A stretch of DNA of 64,000 bases from Citrobacter amalonaticus (GCA_028994555.1 JARDVN010000001.1:2418001-2482000), one strand, 5' to 3'; shown: positions 19,825-29,669, numbered from the stretch's first letter. The notes: generated by a model from the sequence alone, not told the origin. Made by a program: numbers and translations.

Positions 19825-21504
19825 TTAATATTGCCACTGCACCGAAAAGCCTAGCGCGAACGGGCTGGTTTGCATATCGTCAGGTTTTATCACCGGAATG
19901 CCAGCGAAAAGATCATAGCCAAAATTGCCTTTGACGCCGCGTACACCCGCAACTGCACCGGCGATGCGTGTGCCGCTCCAGTAATCATTTTTCGAACCGC
20001 TGACTTCCCCGTAATCGAAACCAAGATAGGGCTGCATTCCCCATCTGGGGAGGTTCAGGTTAATGTCATTACGCAGATACCAGCCCTTATCGGCATAAAT
20101 GGATGATTCACCATCGAAACCACGCACCGTCCAGCGGTTACCAATAGTGAATTTATCCGGCTGCGTCAGCTTATCCGGCGACGTTTGCTGCATAAAGTGA
20201 GGCTCATAGCTCATCGACAGATCGCCTGCTTTAAACGGAAACGTGCCGTCGACGCTCAGCGTGATGATGCGCGCTAACGGATCGGCGCTGCCTGCCATCT
20301 CTTCGGCATCGGCTTGTTCACCAAACCAGTGTGCGGCGTGCTGATAACCGAGACGGGAGGTGAGCTGTCCAAAGGGCAGATAGGCCAAATGCTCCAGACT
20401 GAATTGCCAGCTACTGGTATCCCTGTGCTGCACTTCTACTTCGACATCGTTGAGTTTATATTGCGAATCACGCTTGATGCCTTTAAAACCCAGCGTCGTT
20501 TTTTGGCTGGCGCTGCGGTAGATAACGCGCTTAATTTCGGCAGTCAGTAACTTTTCCGTGCTGCTGTACTGATAGTGGAAATCGCCACTGTGTATTGTCT
20601 GCACCGTACGATATATACAGCCATAAAGCTCGAGCAGCCAGTAGCCCCAGGGAACGGAATAGAAGGCGGACGTGTTGTCGTTGCGCCGGCCATCTTCATT
20701 TTTAAAGCCGCCGCCGTATGCGACGTACAGAATGTCATTCAGCGTCGTTGGGTTATTGAGATAAAAGGCCAGCCCGCCTTCATAACGCCCCGTTTTTTTG
20801 CTTCCCGCATCATCCATCCACGTCCCCAGACGCCACGCTTTACCCTGACTTCGACTCACTTCCACCTGCGTATCGCCAGGATTTTCACCTGGTACGAGAT
20901 GAATACTTGCCTGCGAACCGGGAATACGTTGTAAATTTTCCAGCCCTTGTTCCAGTCCGCGTAAATCAAGAACTTCGCCTTCTCCTTCCGGAAAGTTATT
21001 CCAGCTATGAACAGTACGACCTTCCTGGTTTTGTAATAACCATTTACTGATTCTTCCGGGCAAAATTTTCAGGGTTAATGTCCCTTCTTTTAAATTTTGT
21101 TCGGGCACTAAAACGCGACTGGTAATATATCCATGAGAGATTAACCGGTTCTGTACGGCTTTATGCAGGGCTTTTATTCCTTCAATGCCGACACACCGGT
21201 TTTCCGTCTGATGAATCAGATCGTTAAAAGTTAGCCAGTGGGGGAGGACTGCTGTTTTATCAATGATGACATGTTTCATGTTATAGCAGACCGATTCTTC
21301 TGGCAGGGTCAGCTTATCACTATCCTGCACATTTTCCGCTGTGAGCACTGTTTTAGTTTGTGGTGCTAGCTGGTTATGTCTGGCCTGGTCTTGTTGTTGA
21401 GTTGTGGCACTTTGGCCTGAAACTGGCTCGGCTTTCGCGATATCCGGGCGTATTGCAAACAGTGAAAAAAGAATGAGACTGAGGCTGATACGATAAATAA
21501 TCAT
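19825..21504 (-). CDS. TpsB-type outer-membrane transporter (ShlB/FhaC family)
   Basis: A two-partner secretion transporter of 559 residues. The signal peptide (ISLSLILFSLFAIRPDIAKA) is followed by a Q-rich linker and two POTRA-like domains (about residues 70-230, including VLVPEQNLKEGTLTLKILPG). A 16-stranded barrel of the FhaC type follows, with the conserved lid-loop region GNRWTVRGFDGE (about 440) where the family has VRGY/F. It moves the TpsA exoprotein encoded just upstream to the cell surface. The length is normal for the family and the frame is intact. Confidence 0.88.
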   Translation of the reverse strand: MIIYRISLSLILFSLFAIRPDIAKAEPVSGQSATTQQQDQARHNQLAPQTKTVLTAENVQDSDKLTLPEESVCYNMKHVIIDKTAVLPHWLTFNDLIHQTENRCVGIEGIKALHKAVQNRLISHGYITSRVLVPEQNLKEGTLTLKILPGRISKWLLQNQEGRTVHSWNNFPEGEGEVLDLRGLEQGLENLQRIPGSQASIHLVPGENPGDTQVEVSRSQGKAWRLGTWMDDAGSKKTGRYEGGLAFYLNNPTTLNDILYVAYGGGFKNEDGRRNDNTSAFYSVPWGYWLLELYGCIYRTVQTIHSGDFHYQYSSTEKLLTAEIKRVIYRSASQKTTLGFKGIKRDSQYKLNDVEVEVQHRDTSSWQFSLEHLAYLPFGQLTSRLGYQHAAHWFGEQADAEEMAGSADPLARIITLSVDGTFPFKAGDLSMSYEPHFMQQTSPDKLTQPDKFTIGNRWTVRGFDGESSIYADKGWYLRNDINLNLPRWGMQPYLGFDYGEVSGSKNDYWSGTRIAGAVAGVRGVKGNFGYDLFAGIPVIKPDDMQTSPFALGFSVQWQY

Positions 21505-21564
21505 GGTGTTTTTACTATTCCCTGTAGGTACTGAACCTCAGAAGCATTTTGTAAATAAATTAAT

Positions 21565-21597
21565 AAAGCCCCATTGAAATTATGGGGCTTTTGAATT
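21565..21597 (-). terminator. Hairpin between tpsA and tpsB
   Basis: AAAGCCCCA and TGGGGCTTT form a 9-bp stem, and on the minus strand the hairpin runs into TTTATTAAT. It lies in the 101-bp gap between tpsA and tpsB on the same strand, so it could attenuate tpsB or end most tpsA transcripts. Confidence 0.65.
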
Positions 21598-21605
21598 AAT
21601 GAAAA

Positions 21606-24257
21606 TTATATGGCAGTGTAAATAGCATATCCGCCTGGGTAATAAACAATATCCTGAACCACATAACCATAGTAAAGATCGCCTGGATGGTAGACTACGC
21701 CATCCTCCCAGACGCCATTACCTTCCGGCGTACCGTTAGGCTGAATTACAGTATTACCACCGTTGTTGGCAGAACCACCTTCATCAGTATTACCACCGTT
21801 ATTGGTCGAACTGCCATTATCGGTATTATTGTTGTCAGGAGTATTCGCGCCATCATCCTGATTAGTCGAACCCGTTTGGGTGATGATGCCCATATTGTTG
21901 ACGTTACCGGTGGTGTAAACGTGATCGCCTGTAATGGTACCGGTGCTTTCGTTAAACATACCATTCGCGTTATTCAGCGTAACATCGCCCGCACTGGCGA
22001 TCGCTCCACTGTTACTCAGGGTATTAGTGGACAGAATAACGCCGTTATTGGCTGTCAGCGTACCGGCATTCATCAATGTGACGCGGTCCATTTGCGCATT
22101 TAACGTATTACCAGCAGCAATAGTACCGTTGTTATAGACCGTCGTACGTGAATAACCATAGCTGCCCATGACATTGAGATTTACATCATGCTCTGCACGG
22201 ATATCACCGGTGTTGTTCATGCCTGACATGACAAACAGGTTTGCGTCTTCGCCTGCATGGATGGTGCTTCCGGTATCGGTCATCAGAGAAGAGGTATTAA
22301 TGCTGATGCTATGACCCGCATTCATGTTGCCATGCATCAGGTTATAGACATTGTTGGCGTTAACGTTGATGTCATTGTTACTGGAGATCGTACCGCTGTT
22401 AGCAAGATCGGACAGTTGCAGGTCCATTTGATTAGCGTGGATTGCACCGCTGTTATTAAACACGCTGCTATTCATCTGCAGATTCAGATTACCGTCGGCG
22501 GTAATAGAACCACTGTTCTGGGCTGGGCCACCGTAACTGTTCCAACCGTTGGAACCGATGGTTAATGACATATTCTGTCCCGCAGCAAGAGTCCCTGCGT
22601 TCTGGAAGGTATTGGCTACCGTCATATCAATGTTGTGACCCGCTTCCAGCTTACTGGCAAGATCAGAATAATAAGACGAACCATACATGAAGATATCTTT
22701 ACCGGCTGAAATCGTGCCGGACGTGTTATCCAGTTCGCCATTGATAGAGATAGAACCATCGTTATGAATAATGCCGTTATGGTTAGAGAGCATATTATTG
22801 CCGCTTACCTGTAACTGGCTGTCACGTCCCTGAGCCTGAATAACGCCGTTATCATTATTCAACACAGAGGCGTTAATCATATTCCAGCCATTACCTGCAG
22901 AAATCACCCCGTTATTGTTGGTCAGCGTATCGACGTTAACACTCATTGAGCCGTTGCTTGTCAGACTGCCAGACGAGTTGTCCAGATTTGCCGAGTCCAC
23001 GGTCAGTGTGCCTTTAGCATTGATACGACCGTTTGTATTATTGACGCCGGTCGCTCCCCAGGAGTGATAGTTGTTAGAATGGCGAGCGATGCTCAGAGAG
23101 CCTTCGCTGGTGATTTCACCCTGGTTGTTATCCAGCGAATCCGCTATGACGGTGGTTTGGCGATTGCCCTGAATTTTCCCTTGGGTGTTCACGGTGTCTT
23201 TGCCAGAGACATCGACGTATTCGCCTTTGATTTGACCCTTGCTGTTGTCCAGCAATTCATCGGCAGAAACGGAAACCATGCCATCAGACGTGATCTGACC
23301 ATTATGGTTCAGAACGGATGAACCCATGACAACCGCAGAGTTTTTACCGCTAATATGGCCGCCGTTGTTTTCGATAACACCGTCAACATTGAGAGAGAGG
23401 GTATCGGTCGCGGTCAGATCCGCATGATCGATACGCACGCCGACGCCGCTGTCTGTGCCTTCCATGTAAATTTTGTTGGCATACATGGAGCCCAGTGCGG
23501 ACACATCCAGCGCGACATCCGGGTTGGCGCTGGCGTCATATTTCTTCTGCACGCGACCATTTTTATCAATACGGTTATTACCGGTAATGATGTTCAACTC
23601 ATTCGCTTGCAGTTTTGCATTGACCTTCACGGAGCGGGCAATAATGTCGGTGTACTGAGTGGAGCGGGTGTCCATACCTTTACCGGTAATAGAAACCTGG
23701 CCTTTGCTGACGTCCAGACCGGTTACGTTACCCTGGTTATCATATGTGGCGGTACCCGTGGTTAGCGTCGCGTGGTTGGTGTTAATAAAACCGCAACCGT
23801 CGCAGGTAATGCCTGATGGGTTAGCAATAATAACCTGAGCGGACTGACCGGCGACTTCGATCATGCCGTTAAGCTGGCTGGGATCGGAGGAGCGCACTTC
23901 GTTAAGAATCACTTTTGCACTGCCATTCGCCATATTAGCGTTGCCATCAATCTGGCCGGCTAACTGAGTATTCGAATTGCTGCTGCTGTTGTTCAGAATA
24001 ACGCCGTTGCTGTCTACATTGAATTCAGAATAAACGTTATGTGAAACGCCACCCGCACTGGCTTTATTAATATCAACAACGGTAGTGCCATTTGCGTTGG
24101 TATGAATACCCGGTTGGTTAGTATTACCTGCGACAACCGCAGCGTGAGCTGGCATAATCATTCCAAGCGCAAGCATCGTTGCAAAGCAGGTCGGAGCCAG
24201 CTTTGCATGTAAAACCTGACGATTATTGCGCATGATATTAATGTTTTTGCTTTTCAT
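21606..24257 (-). CDS. Short TpsA exoprotein (filamentous-haemagglutinin type)
   Basis: A secreted or surface protein of 883 residues. The long signal peptide ends at about residue 39 (PTCFATMLALGMIMPAHAA). The conserved TPS secretion domain covers ~40-280, including GSAKVILNEVRSS and the NPSGITCDGCGF motif that marks the FhaB/ShlA family. Residues ~280-780 are beta-helix repeats with recurring N.G.I.A and GxLxNN patterns. A low-complexity N/D/G linker (~790-840) follows, and the protein ends in a Tyr-rich tail (YHPGDLYYGYVVQDIVYYPGG). No CDI-type toxin domain or VENN motif is visible. The likely role is adhesion or biofilm. Confidence 0.85.
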   Translation of the reverse strand: MKSKNINIMRNNRQVLHAKLAPTCFATMLALGMIMPAHAAVVAGNTNQPGIHTNANGTTVVDINKASAGGVSHNVYSEFNVDSNGVILNNSSSNSNTQLAGQIDGNANMANGSAKVILNEVRSSDPSQLNGMIEVAGQSAQVIIANPSGITCDGCGFINTNHATLTTGTATYDNQGNVTGLDVSKGQVSITGKGMDTRSTQYTDIIARSVKVNAKLQANELNIITGNNRIDKNGRVQKKYDASANPDVALDVSALGSMYANKIYMEGTDSGVGVRIDHADLTATDTLSLNVDGVIENNGGHISGKNSAVVMGSSVLNHNGQITSDGMVSVSADELLDNSKGQIKGEYVDVSGKDTVNTQGKIQGNRQTTVIADSLDNNQGEITSEGSLSIARHSNNYHSWGATGVNNTNGRINAKGTLTVDSANLDNSSGSLTSNGSMSVNVDTLTNNNGVISAGNGWNMINASVLNNDNGVIQAQGRDSQLQVSGNNMLSNHNGIIHNDGSISINGELDNTSGTISAGKDIFMYGSSYYSDLASKLEAGHNIDMTVANTFQNAGTLAAGQNMSLTIGSNGWNSYGGPAQNSGSITADGNLNLQMNSSVFNNSGAIHANQMDLQLSDLANSGTISSNNDINVNANNVYNLMHGNMNAGHSISINTSSLMTDTGSTIHAGEDANLFVMSGMNNTGDIRAEHDVNLNVMGSYGYSRTTVYNNGTIAAGNTLNAQMDRVTLMNAGTLTANNGVILSTNTLSNSGAIASAGDVTLNNANGMFNESTGTITGDHVYTTGNVNNMGIITQTGSTNQDDGANTPDNNNTDNGSSTNNGGNTDEGGSANNGGNTVIQPNGTPEGNGVWEDGVVYHPGDLYYGYVVQDIVYYPGGYAIYTAI

Positions 24258-24288
24258 TTACTTATCCTTGTATTTCCTTGAATATAAA

Positions 24289-24317
24289 CTCCCCATTTCA
24301 GTGATGAAAAATGGGGA
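24289..24317 (-). promoter_or_regulatory. Hairpin in the tpsA leader
   Basis: CTCCCCATTT and AAATGGGGAG form a perfect 10-bp stem with a 9-base loop, 31 bp upstream of the tpsA start. It probably lies in the 5' untranslated region and could affect translation or mRNA stability. No U-run follows. Confidence 0.5.
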
Positions 24318-24652
24318 GAATATGAAACCATATAATCGCTAAATGCCTGAAACGGACTTGTAACGATTCATTTTAGTTACACAGGAAATATGAGTGACAA
24401 GGAAAAGTGAGCTATTGCTGGTTGCGCAAAAAAATAGCGTAATTATTCGCTATGGAAATATGTTTATGCGGTGATCGAGTAATATGAAAAAGAGGCTGTA
24501 TAACAAATGAAAAAAAACATTGATCATGGGTATGGATGATTTCTGCGCGACATATTTCTGAGGTGTTACACAATGTGTAAGAAATTTGGAAAAGCCTTAA
24601 GGAGGAGGGGAAATAAGAACAGGCACGCCGCAGCGCAACGTGCCAGAAGGTG
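24318..24652. other. tpsA upstream region with a 15-bp palindrome
   Basis: About 335 bases without a gene between tpsA and nfsB, both on the minus strand. TTACACA-A-TGTGTAA at 24566-24580 is a perfect interrupted palindrome and a plausible operator. The promoter of tpsA should lie between it and the hairpin. Confidence 0.45.
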
Positions 24653-25308
24653 TTAGCATTCGGTCATAATCGTGCTCAGCGGCAGGCGAGATTTCGGCAG
24701 CGAGGCATTAAAATCTTCCACGCTGTGATGACCGACAGGCACCACCACCACGCTGGTGAAGCCTTTTTCTTTCAGGCCAAATTCCGCATCAAGAATGGCG
24801 GCGTCGAAACCTTCGATGGGCACTGCGTCCAGACCCAGTGCGGCAACGCCTAACAGGAAGTTACCGACGTTCAGATACACCTGCTTTGCCATCCAGTGTG
24901 CATCGTCTTTTAGCTCCTTACGGTGCATGTCGGCAAAAAACGTGCGACCTTTGTGATTAGCGGCTTTCGCCTCCGCGGAAGCAAAACGCCCATCGGCCTC
25001 TTCCTGATCAACCACGCGTTCCAGCCAGGCATCATCCATTGCCGTTTTGGCGCAGAACACCACGACATGCGAAGCATCAAGCATTTTTCGCTCGTTGAAG
25101 ACAAAGTTACCGGCGGCAGATTTCGCCACGCGCGCTTTGCCTTCCTCTGTGCTGGCGACGATAAAGTGCCACGGCTGAGAGTTAGTACTGGATGGGCTGA
25201 ACTGCAGCAGTGTTTTGATTTTTTTCGGCTTCTTCAGCGGTCAGCTTTTTTAGCTGGGTCGAATGCCTTGGTTGAATGACGCTTTAAGGCAACTGAAACG
25301 ATATCCAT
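24653..25308 (-). CDS. nfsB: Oxygen-insensitive NAD(P)H nitroreductase NfsB (two homopolymer frameshifts)
   Basis: A cytoplasmic FMN enzyme that reduces nitroaromatics, quinones and nitrofurans; about 217 residues, as in E. coli. The start at 25308 gives [20 protein letters not shown]-binding elements include the RHSTKAFD arginine region and [14 protein letters not shown] (about residue 35). The frame breaks at 25219-25225 and 25246-25251 (A7 and A6 on the coding strand). Removing one base at each restores [18 protein letters not shown]. It lies upstream of the tps genes and downstream of ybdF, all on the minus strand. Confidence 0.92.
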
Positions 25309-25406
25309 AACGACTCCCGGTTGGTTTTAATCTTCGCAGGTTACAGGGTTCTCCCGGAGATGATAAGAGAGAAATGGCGAACACAGTTTTCGTTATTTGA
25401 GACTAA

Positions 25407-25778
25407 TCAGACAGGGCGGATGCGTTTCTGGCTGCGTTTGGGCAGGCCATCGACCACTAAATTCCACGAGTCGTTCACCAGTTCTTCCAGTAACGACTCT
25501 GTAATATCGTCACCGGGCGCAACGGAAATCCAGTGCTTTTTTATTCATGTGATAACCGGGGGGTTATGCTGGGGTAAATCTGCTGATTTAACAACGATTT
25601 TTCCGGGTCGGCTTTCAGGTTAATCACCGTGCGACGGTTAACGTCGGTGACGATCATAAAAATCTTTCCTTCGACTTTAAACACGTCGTACTCCGGGCCG
25701 AACGGCCAGCAGTGCTCAGTAAAGGGGAAAGCTAAAGCCAGGCGTTTCGCGCACTCGTGCAGCGTTTTTTTCGTCCAT
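25407..25778 (-). CDS. ybdF: YbdF, MmcQ/YjbR-family protein (three homopolymer frameshifts)
   Basis: A small cytoplasmic protein of ~122 residues of unknown function. After removing one base from each of three runs (25765-25771, 25558-25563, 25537-25542), the frame reads [18 protein letters not shown] through [20 protein letters not shown] and [18 protein letters not shown] to [11 protein letters not shown]. This matches E. coli YbdF along its length. The family has a double-wing DNA-binding-like fold. It lies between nfsB and ramR, as in Salmonella. No intact frame exists in the raw sequence. Confidence 0.85.
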
Positions 25779-26359
25779 TAATTTTCCTCACGGGTGAGGG
25801 CGCGCCACATGGCTTCAAAGCCCAGAGAAATAAACTCTTCGGCGCGAGCCGGTTCACGGGCGGCAAATTCCATCGTTGTTTCTGCCAGCGTTAAAAACAG
25901 CGCATCGCCGAAGGCGCGATATTCATCGGACATAAAGACCGGCAGCACCGAGCGGTGACAGAGATCGCGCAGTTCAGGAAACAGATCGTCGGCTTTCTGT
26001 TCTGTCTCTTTGGTGATTTTTTCGCTGACGGCCAGTTGGCGTATGGCGCGATGCCCCTGCGTATGGTTTATCCCCCAACTGATATAGCTGCGCCAGATAT
26101 AAAAGGTCAGCGCTTTGGCATCGGTCAGTGAACGATCCAGATTGGCGATCATTGACTGGCAGAGACTCTGCTTAAGATAAAGATACAGTTCGTTGATTAA
26201 CTCGTCTTTGGTTGCGAAATAGCGAAACAACGTTCCTTCCGCCACGCCAGCATTGCGGGCAATCACTGCGGTTGACGCCGCGATCCCGGACTGCGCAATT
26301 GCCGTGGTTGCTGCCTCCAGTAATGCCTGTTTTTTGTCTTCACTCTTCGGACGAGCCAC
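25778..26359 (-). CDS. ramR: TetR-family repressor RamR
   Basis: A 193-residue TetR-type repressor. The N-terminal helix-turn-helix spans about residues 10-55 ([39 protein letters not shown]). The ligand-binding half is mostly helical. It lies divergent from romA-ramA, and its inverted-repeat operator is in the shared region, as at the Salmonella and Klebsiella ramR-ramA loci. RamR holds ramA low, and binding of bile acids or other compounds, or loss of RamR, raises efflux through AcrAB-TolC. The identification rests on gene order, operator and protein type together. Confidence 0.9.
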   Translation of the reverse strand: MARPKSEDKKQALLEAATTAIAQSGIAASTAVIARNAGVAEGTLFRYFATKDELINELYLYLKQSLCQSMIANLDRSLTDAKALTFYIWRSYISWGINHTQGHRAIRQLAVSEKITKETEQKADDLFPELRDLCHRSVLPVFMSDEYRAFGDALFLTLAETTMEFAAREPARAEEFISLGFEAMWRALTREEN

Positions 26360-26449
26360 TACACTTTACCCTCAGGTTGGTCTAAAAATGTGATTGAAAC
26401 ACGGCATATGCAGCGCCGCAACGGTGAATGTCAAAGATTGAAAATCATC

Positions 26450-26495
26450 TTGACGCGAAACGTCCGATTTCTATAATGAGTGCTTACTCACTCAT
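26450..26495 (+). promoter_or_regulatory. romA-ramA promoter with RamR operator
   Basis: TTGACG (26450-26455), a 16-bp spacer and TATAAT (26472-26477) make a strong sigma-70 promoter. ATGAGTG-N6-CACTCAT (26476-26495) begins inside the -10 element and is the known RamR half-site arrangement. Repressor on this site would block transcription start directly. Confidence 0.85.
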
Positions 26496-26550
26496 AATCA
26501 AGAGTCAGTCGCGCAAACCATCGGACAGGCGCGCGTTTTCAGGTCAGGAT

Positions 26551-27685
26551 ATGAAGCGTCTCACAGTTTGTGTGGTTGTTATTATGCTCATTGCCAGTGC
26601 AGCAGCGTTACCGTTTGTCCTTAATGCTGGCTTCGGCCAGGCGCCGCAGGGGGGCTCAGCTTAGCCAGGTTGAACAATCTGCAAACTACCGGGACGGACA
26701 ATTCCATAATCAGATACCGACACCGGGCTATACCGGAAACAAAAGTATGCTCGCGGCGTGGTGGGAGTTTCTGGTCGCAAAGCGTGAGAATGCGCGCCCC
26801 GCTCAGCCGCTGCCGCTGGTTGCGACCGATCTTGCCAGTCTGCCTGCCATTGAAGATACCCTGATCTGGCTCGGGCATTCTTCGTGGTATCTGCAACTGG
26901 ACGGCAAACGTATTCTGATTGACCCGGTGCTCAGCAGTTATGCCGCGCCGTTTTCCTTCCTTAATAAGGCCTTTGCGGGAGACTATCCGTGGACGGTGCA
27001 GGCGATGCCGGCAATCGATCTGCTGGTCATCTCGCACGACCACTATGACCATCTGGACTATGCCACCATCAAGGCGTTAATGCCCAAAGTGAAGCGTGTG
27101 CTGACTCCGCTGGGCGTCGGTTCGCATTTGCGTTATTGGGGAATGAATAGCGACATCATTGAAGAGCGTGACTGGAATCAGTCCGTGCGAATTGACGATT
27201 CGCTGATGATTCACGTTCTGCCTGCGCGGCATTTTTCTGGCCGCGGCATCAAGCGCAACCAGACGCTGTGGGCCAGTTTTCTGTTCGAAACGCCGGAACA
27301 GAAAATTTATTACAGCGGTGACTCCGGCTACGGGCCTCATTTCCGGGCCATCGGCGAACAGTTTGGCGGCATCGATCTCGCCATTATGGAAAACGGTCAA
27401 TATGACCAGGACTGGAAGTACATTCATATGATGCCGGAAGAGACCGCTCAGGCCGCTGTGGATTTGCGGGCAAAAGCGATACTGCCCGGCCACGCCGGCC
27501 GCTTTGTGCTGGCCAAGCATACCTGGGACGACCCGTACAAACGGCTGGCGCTGGCCAGTCGACATAAAGCGTACCGTCTGCTCACGCCGATGCAGGGTGA
27601 ACCGGTAAAACTGGACGACCCGGCGCAGCCGTTCACCGTCTGGTGGCAGCAGACCTCAAATTTGCAGGAGAGGAGTTCCGAATGA
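26551..27685 (+). CDS. romA: RomA, MBL-fold metal-dependent hydrolase (one homopolymer frameshift)
   Basis: A metallo-beta-lactamase-fold protein of ~377 residues, related to UlaG and NAPE-PLD-type hydrolases. The N-terminal hydrophobic segment (LTVCVVVIMLIASAAALPFVL) suggests a signal anchor or export. The metal site motif is SHDHYDHLD (about residue 153), with later ligands near YYSGDSGYG and LPGHAGRF. RomA is encoded upstream of ramA in Enterobacter and Klebsiella and was first linked to lowered porin levels; its substrate is not known. The frame needs removal of one G at 26649-26654, giving GQAPQGAQLSQVEQ. Its TGA overlaps the ramA ATG (ATGA). Confidence 0.88.
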
Positions 27686-28023
27686 CCATTTCTGCTCAGG
27701 TTATCGACACGATTGTCGAGTGGATAGATGATAATTTGAATCAGCCGCTGCGCATCGACGACATTGCGCGCCACGCGGGGTATTCCAAGTGGCATCTGCA
27801 GCGTCTGTTTTTACAGTACAAAGGGGAGAGTCTGGGACGCTACATTCGTGAGCGCAAACTGCTGCTCGCGGCGCGGGATCTGCGTGAGTCCGACGAAAAA
27901 GTGTATGACATTTGTCTGCGTTACGGGTTTGACTCTCAACAGACCTTTACCCGCATTTTCACCCGCACATTCAACCAGCCGCCGGGTGCCTACCGTAAAG
28001 AAAACCACAGTCGGGCGCACTGA
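27682..28023 (+). CDS. ramA: AraC-family multidrug-resistance activator RamA
   Basis: A 113-residue MarA/SoxS-like activator made only of the two helix-turn-helix DNA-binding units. The first recognition region is SKWHLQRLFLQYKGESL and the second is DSQQTFTRIFTRTFNQPPG. It activates acrAB, tolC and micF-type genes through marbox sites. It overlaps romA by ATGA and is translationally coupled to it; both are under RamR. The frame is intact and the length is exactly that of the family. Confidence 0.95.
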   Translation: MTISAQVIDTIVEWIDDNLNQPLRIDDIARHAGYSKWHLQRLFLQYKGESLGRYIRERKLLLAARDLRESDEKVYDICLRYGFDSQQTFTRIFTRTFNQPPGAYRKENHSRAH

Positions 28024-28030
28024 AGTGACA

Positions 28031-28061
28031 GAGAACCGTGTTGTATGACAGCACGGTTCTG
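28031..28061. terminator. Hairpin between convergent ramA and ybdJ
   Basis: AGAACCGTG and CACGGTTCT form a 9-bp stem with an 11-base loop between the two stop codons. There is no long T-run, so termination strength is uncertain. It could serve both strands. Confidence 0.5.
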
Positions 28062-28090
28062 TTCACCACAAATTGCGGGATTTCACCGGC

Positions 28091-28339
28091 TCAGTGAGCC
28101 AGCGAAAACCAGCGACGCCAGACGTAGCGAATCACGAAATATTCAACAGCGCCAAGTGCTAAAAACCACAGGCAGAACAGCAGCGTATAGAACTGGTTGA
28201 GATCCATCAGATGGAAGGTCGCAACCAGCTTTTGCGCCAGCACCAGTCCCAGCGAAGGCGCTGGCAGCAACAGGCAGGAGAGAAAGGCCATCAGCAGAAT
28301 ACCGGCGGCGGTCATCAGTGATTCAAGCGGGTGTTTCAT
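28091..28339 (-). CDS. ybdJ: YbdJ, small inner-membrane protein (DUF1158)
   Basis: An 82-residue protein with two hydrophobic segments (GILLMAFLSCLLLPAPSLGL and LFCLWFLALGAVEYFVI) and a basic C-terminus (RYVWRRWFSLAH). It aligns along its full length with E. coli YbdJ, whose function is unknown. It lies downstream of ybdK on the same strand, as in E. coli, and is probably co-transcribed with it. Confidence 0.9.
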   Translation of the reverse strand: MKHPLESLMTAAGILLMAFLSCLLLPAPSLGLVLAQKLVATFHLMDLNQFYTLLFCLWFLALGAVEYFVIRYVWRRWFSLAH

Positions 28340-28409
28340 GGCAATGTTAAAGGTGAGTTAAAAAAAGCCATTGTCCGGGATCTTCACCGCTAACGCAAAC
28401 CGGCGCCGC

Positions 28410-29525
28410 TTACCCGGCCCAAATCTCACCATGTTTTTTCACCAGCCCGATGAGCGATCCGCCATCGCTGACAAACTCACGCATTTTTTGCGCTTCGCTG
28501 GTACCCTGTTTAACCTGCCGGGTCACGGCTTCAATCGCGCTTGCGGCGCCAACTTTGTCGGCGGACGGCGCGACTTTTTCCAGCAGGCGCAGCGTGTCCT
28601 CTGAGATCGAACGATGATCGCCGGTATGCACGTCGGTCAGAATCCCCTCCAGCCCGTAGCGACAGGCCTGAAAACGATTGAATTTATACAGCAGATAGTC
28701 ACGCTCCTGATGCTTAAACGGCCGTTCCGTCAGTATCCAGTGCGCGGTCGCCTGAATTAAACCGGCCATATTGATAGCATGGCTGAGCGTGAGCGGTGTA
28801 TCCATCACTCGCACTTCGACCGTACCAAAATGGGGGCTGGGGCGAATATCCCAGTGCAAATCTTTAATGCTGTCGATCATGCTCGTATAGCTGAGTCGAC
28901 GGAACAATCCTTCAAATTCCTGCCAGTTGCCAACCCACGGCATGGGGCCGTTATCCGGAAAACCAGAGAAGATGTTCAGTCGCGACGAGGCGAAGCGGGT
29001 GTCTGATCCTTGCATGTAAGGTGAAGAGGCTGAAAGGGCAATAAAATGCGGGACAAAGTGCGACAGCCCGTGCAGCAGGTAAATCGCATCATCTCCACTG
29101 GCGCAGCCGACGTGAACATGCTGGCCAAATACGGTGGCCTGTTGAATGAGATAGCCAAAGTTTTCCAGCGTGCGTTGATAGCGTTCGTTATCGCATACTT
29201 CCTGGCGCTGCCATTTCTGAAACGGATGCGTACCGCCGCCACAAATCTCCAGATGATGTTCCGCCGCCGCTTGCAGGATCACCTGCTGCATCGCGGAAAA
29301 CTGCGCCGCCGCCTGATCGATATTGTGGCAAACGTCAGTGGCCATCTCCAGCATGCTTTCGGTGATATCGTGCTTCACTTCGCCGGCGCGCACCCGGTCT
29401 TTCACTGCGGCAATCAGCGTCGAAGAGTCCTGGCTCAAATCATATCCCGGCGGATTAACCACCTGCATTTCCAGTTCAATGCCGAGGGTGTACGGTTCAG
29501 AAACGTGAAAATCGGGTAGTGGCAT
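28410..29525 (-). CDS. ybdK: YbdK, carboxylate-amine ligase (weak glutamate-cysteine ligase 2)
   Basis: A 371-residue cytoplasmic enzyme of the GCS2 family, nearly identical in layout to E. coli YbdK. E. coli YbdK shows weak ATP-dependent gamma-glutamylcysteine synthesis in vitro; its cellular substrate is unclear. Visible family motifs are [10 protein letters not shown] near the N-terminus (Mg-ATP site), [18 protein letters not shown] and [17 protein letters not shown]. It starts at 29525 and is followed by ybdJ. Confidence 0.93.
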   Translation of the reverse strand: MPLPDFHVSEPYTLGIELEMQVVNPPGYDLSQDSSTLIAAVKDRVRAGEVKHDITESMLEMATDVCHNIDQAAAQFSAMQQVILQAAAEHHLEICGGGTHPFQKWQRQEVCDNERYQRTLENFGYLIQQATVFGQHVHVGCASGDDAIYLLHGLSHFVPHFIALSASSPYMQGSDTRFASSRLNIFSGFPDNGPMPWVGNWQEFEGLFRRLSYTSMIDSIKDLHWDIRPSPHFGTVEVRVMDTPLTLSHAINMAGLIQATAHWILTERPFKHQERDYLLYKFNRFQACRYGLEGILTDVHTGDHRSISEDTLRLLEKVAPSADKVGAASAIEAVTRQVKQGTSEAQKMREFVSDGGSLIGLVKKHGEIWAG

Positions 29526-29669
29526 AGTGTTCGCTTCTCCTTTGATTTGTCAGATGAGTATAGAAGCGAGCGCGGGTTTCGGCGTGGCGGAAGAAATCTG
29601 AATTCGCTGCTTTGAAGGTGCATCGGGAACTGCTATAACCAGATTTTATCCTTGCGTAAGGAGTAATCG

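Noticed and set aside
21606..24257. Contact-dependent inhibition (CdiA) system
   Set aside because: TpsA is short, has no VENN-type border or toxin domain, and no small immunity gene follows it.
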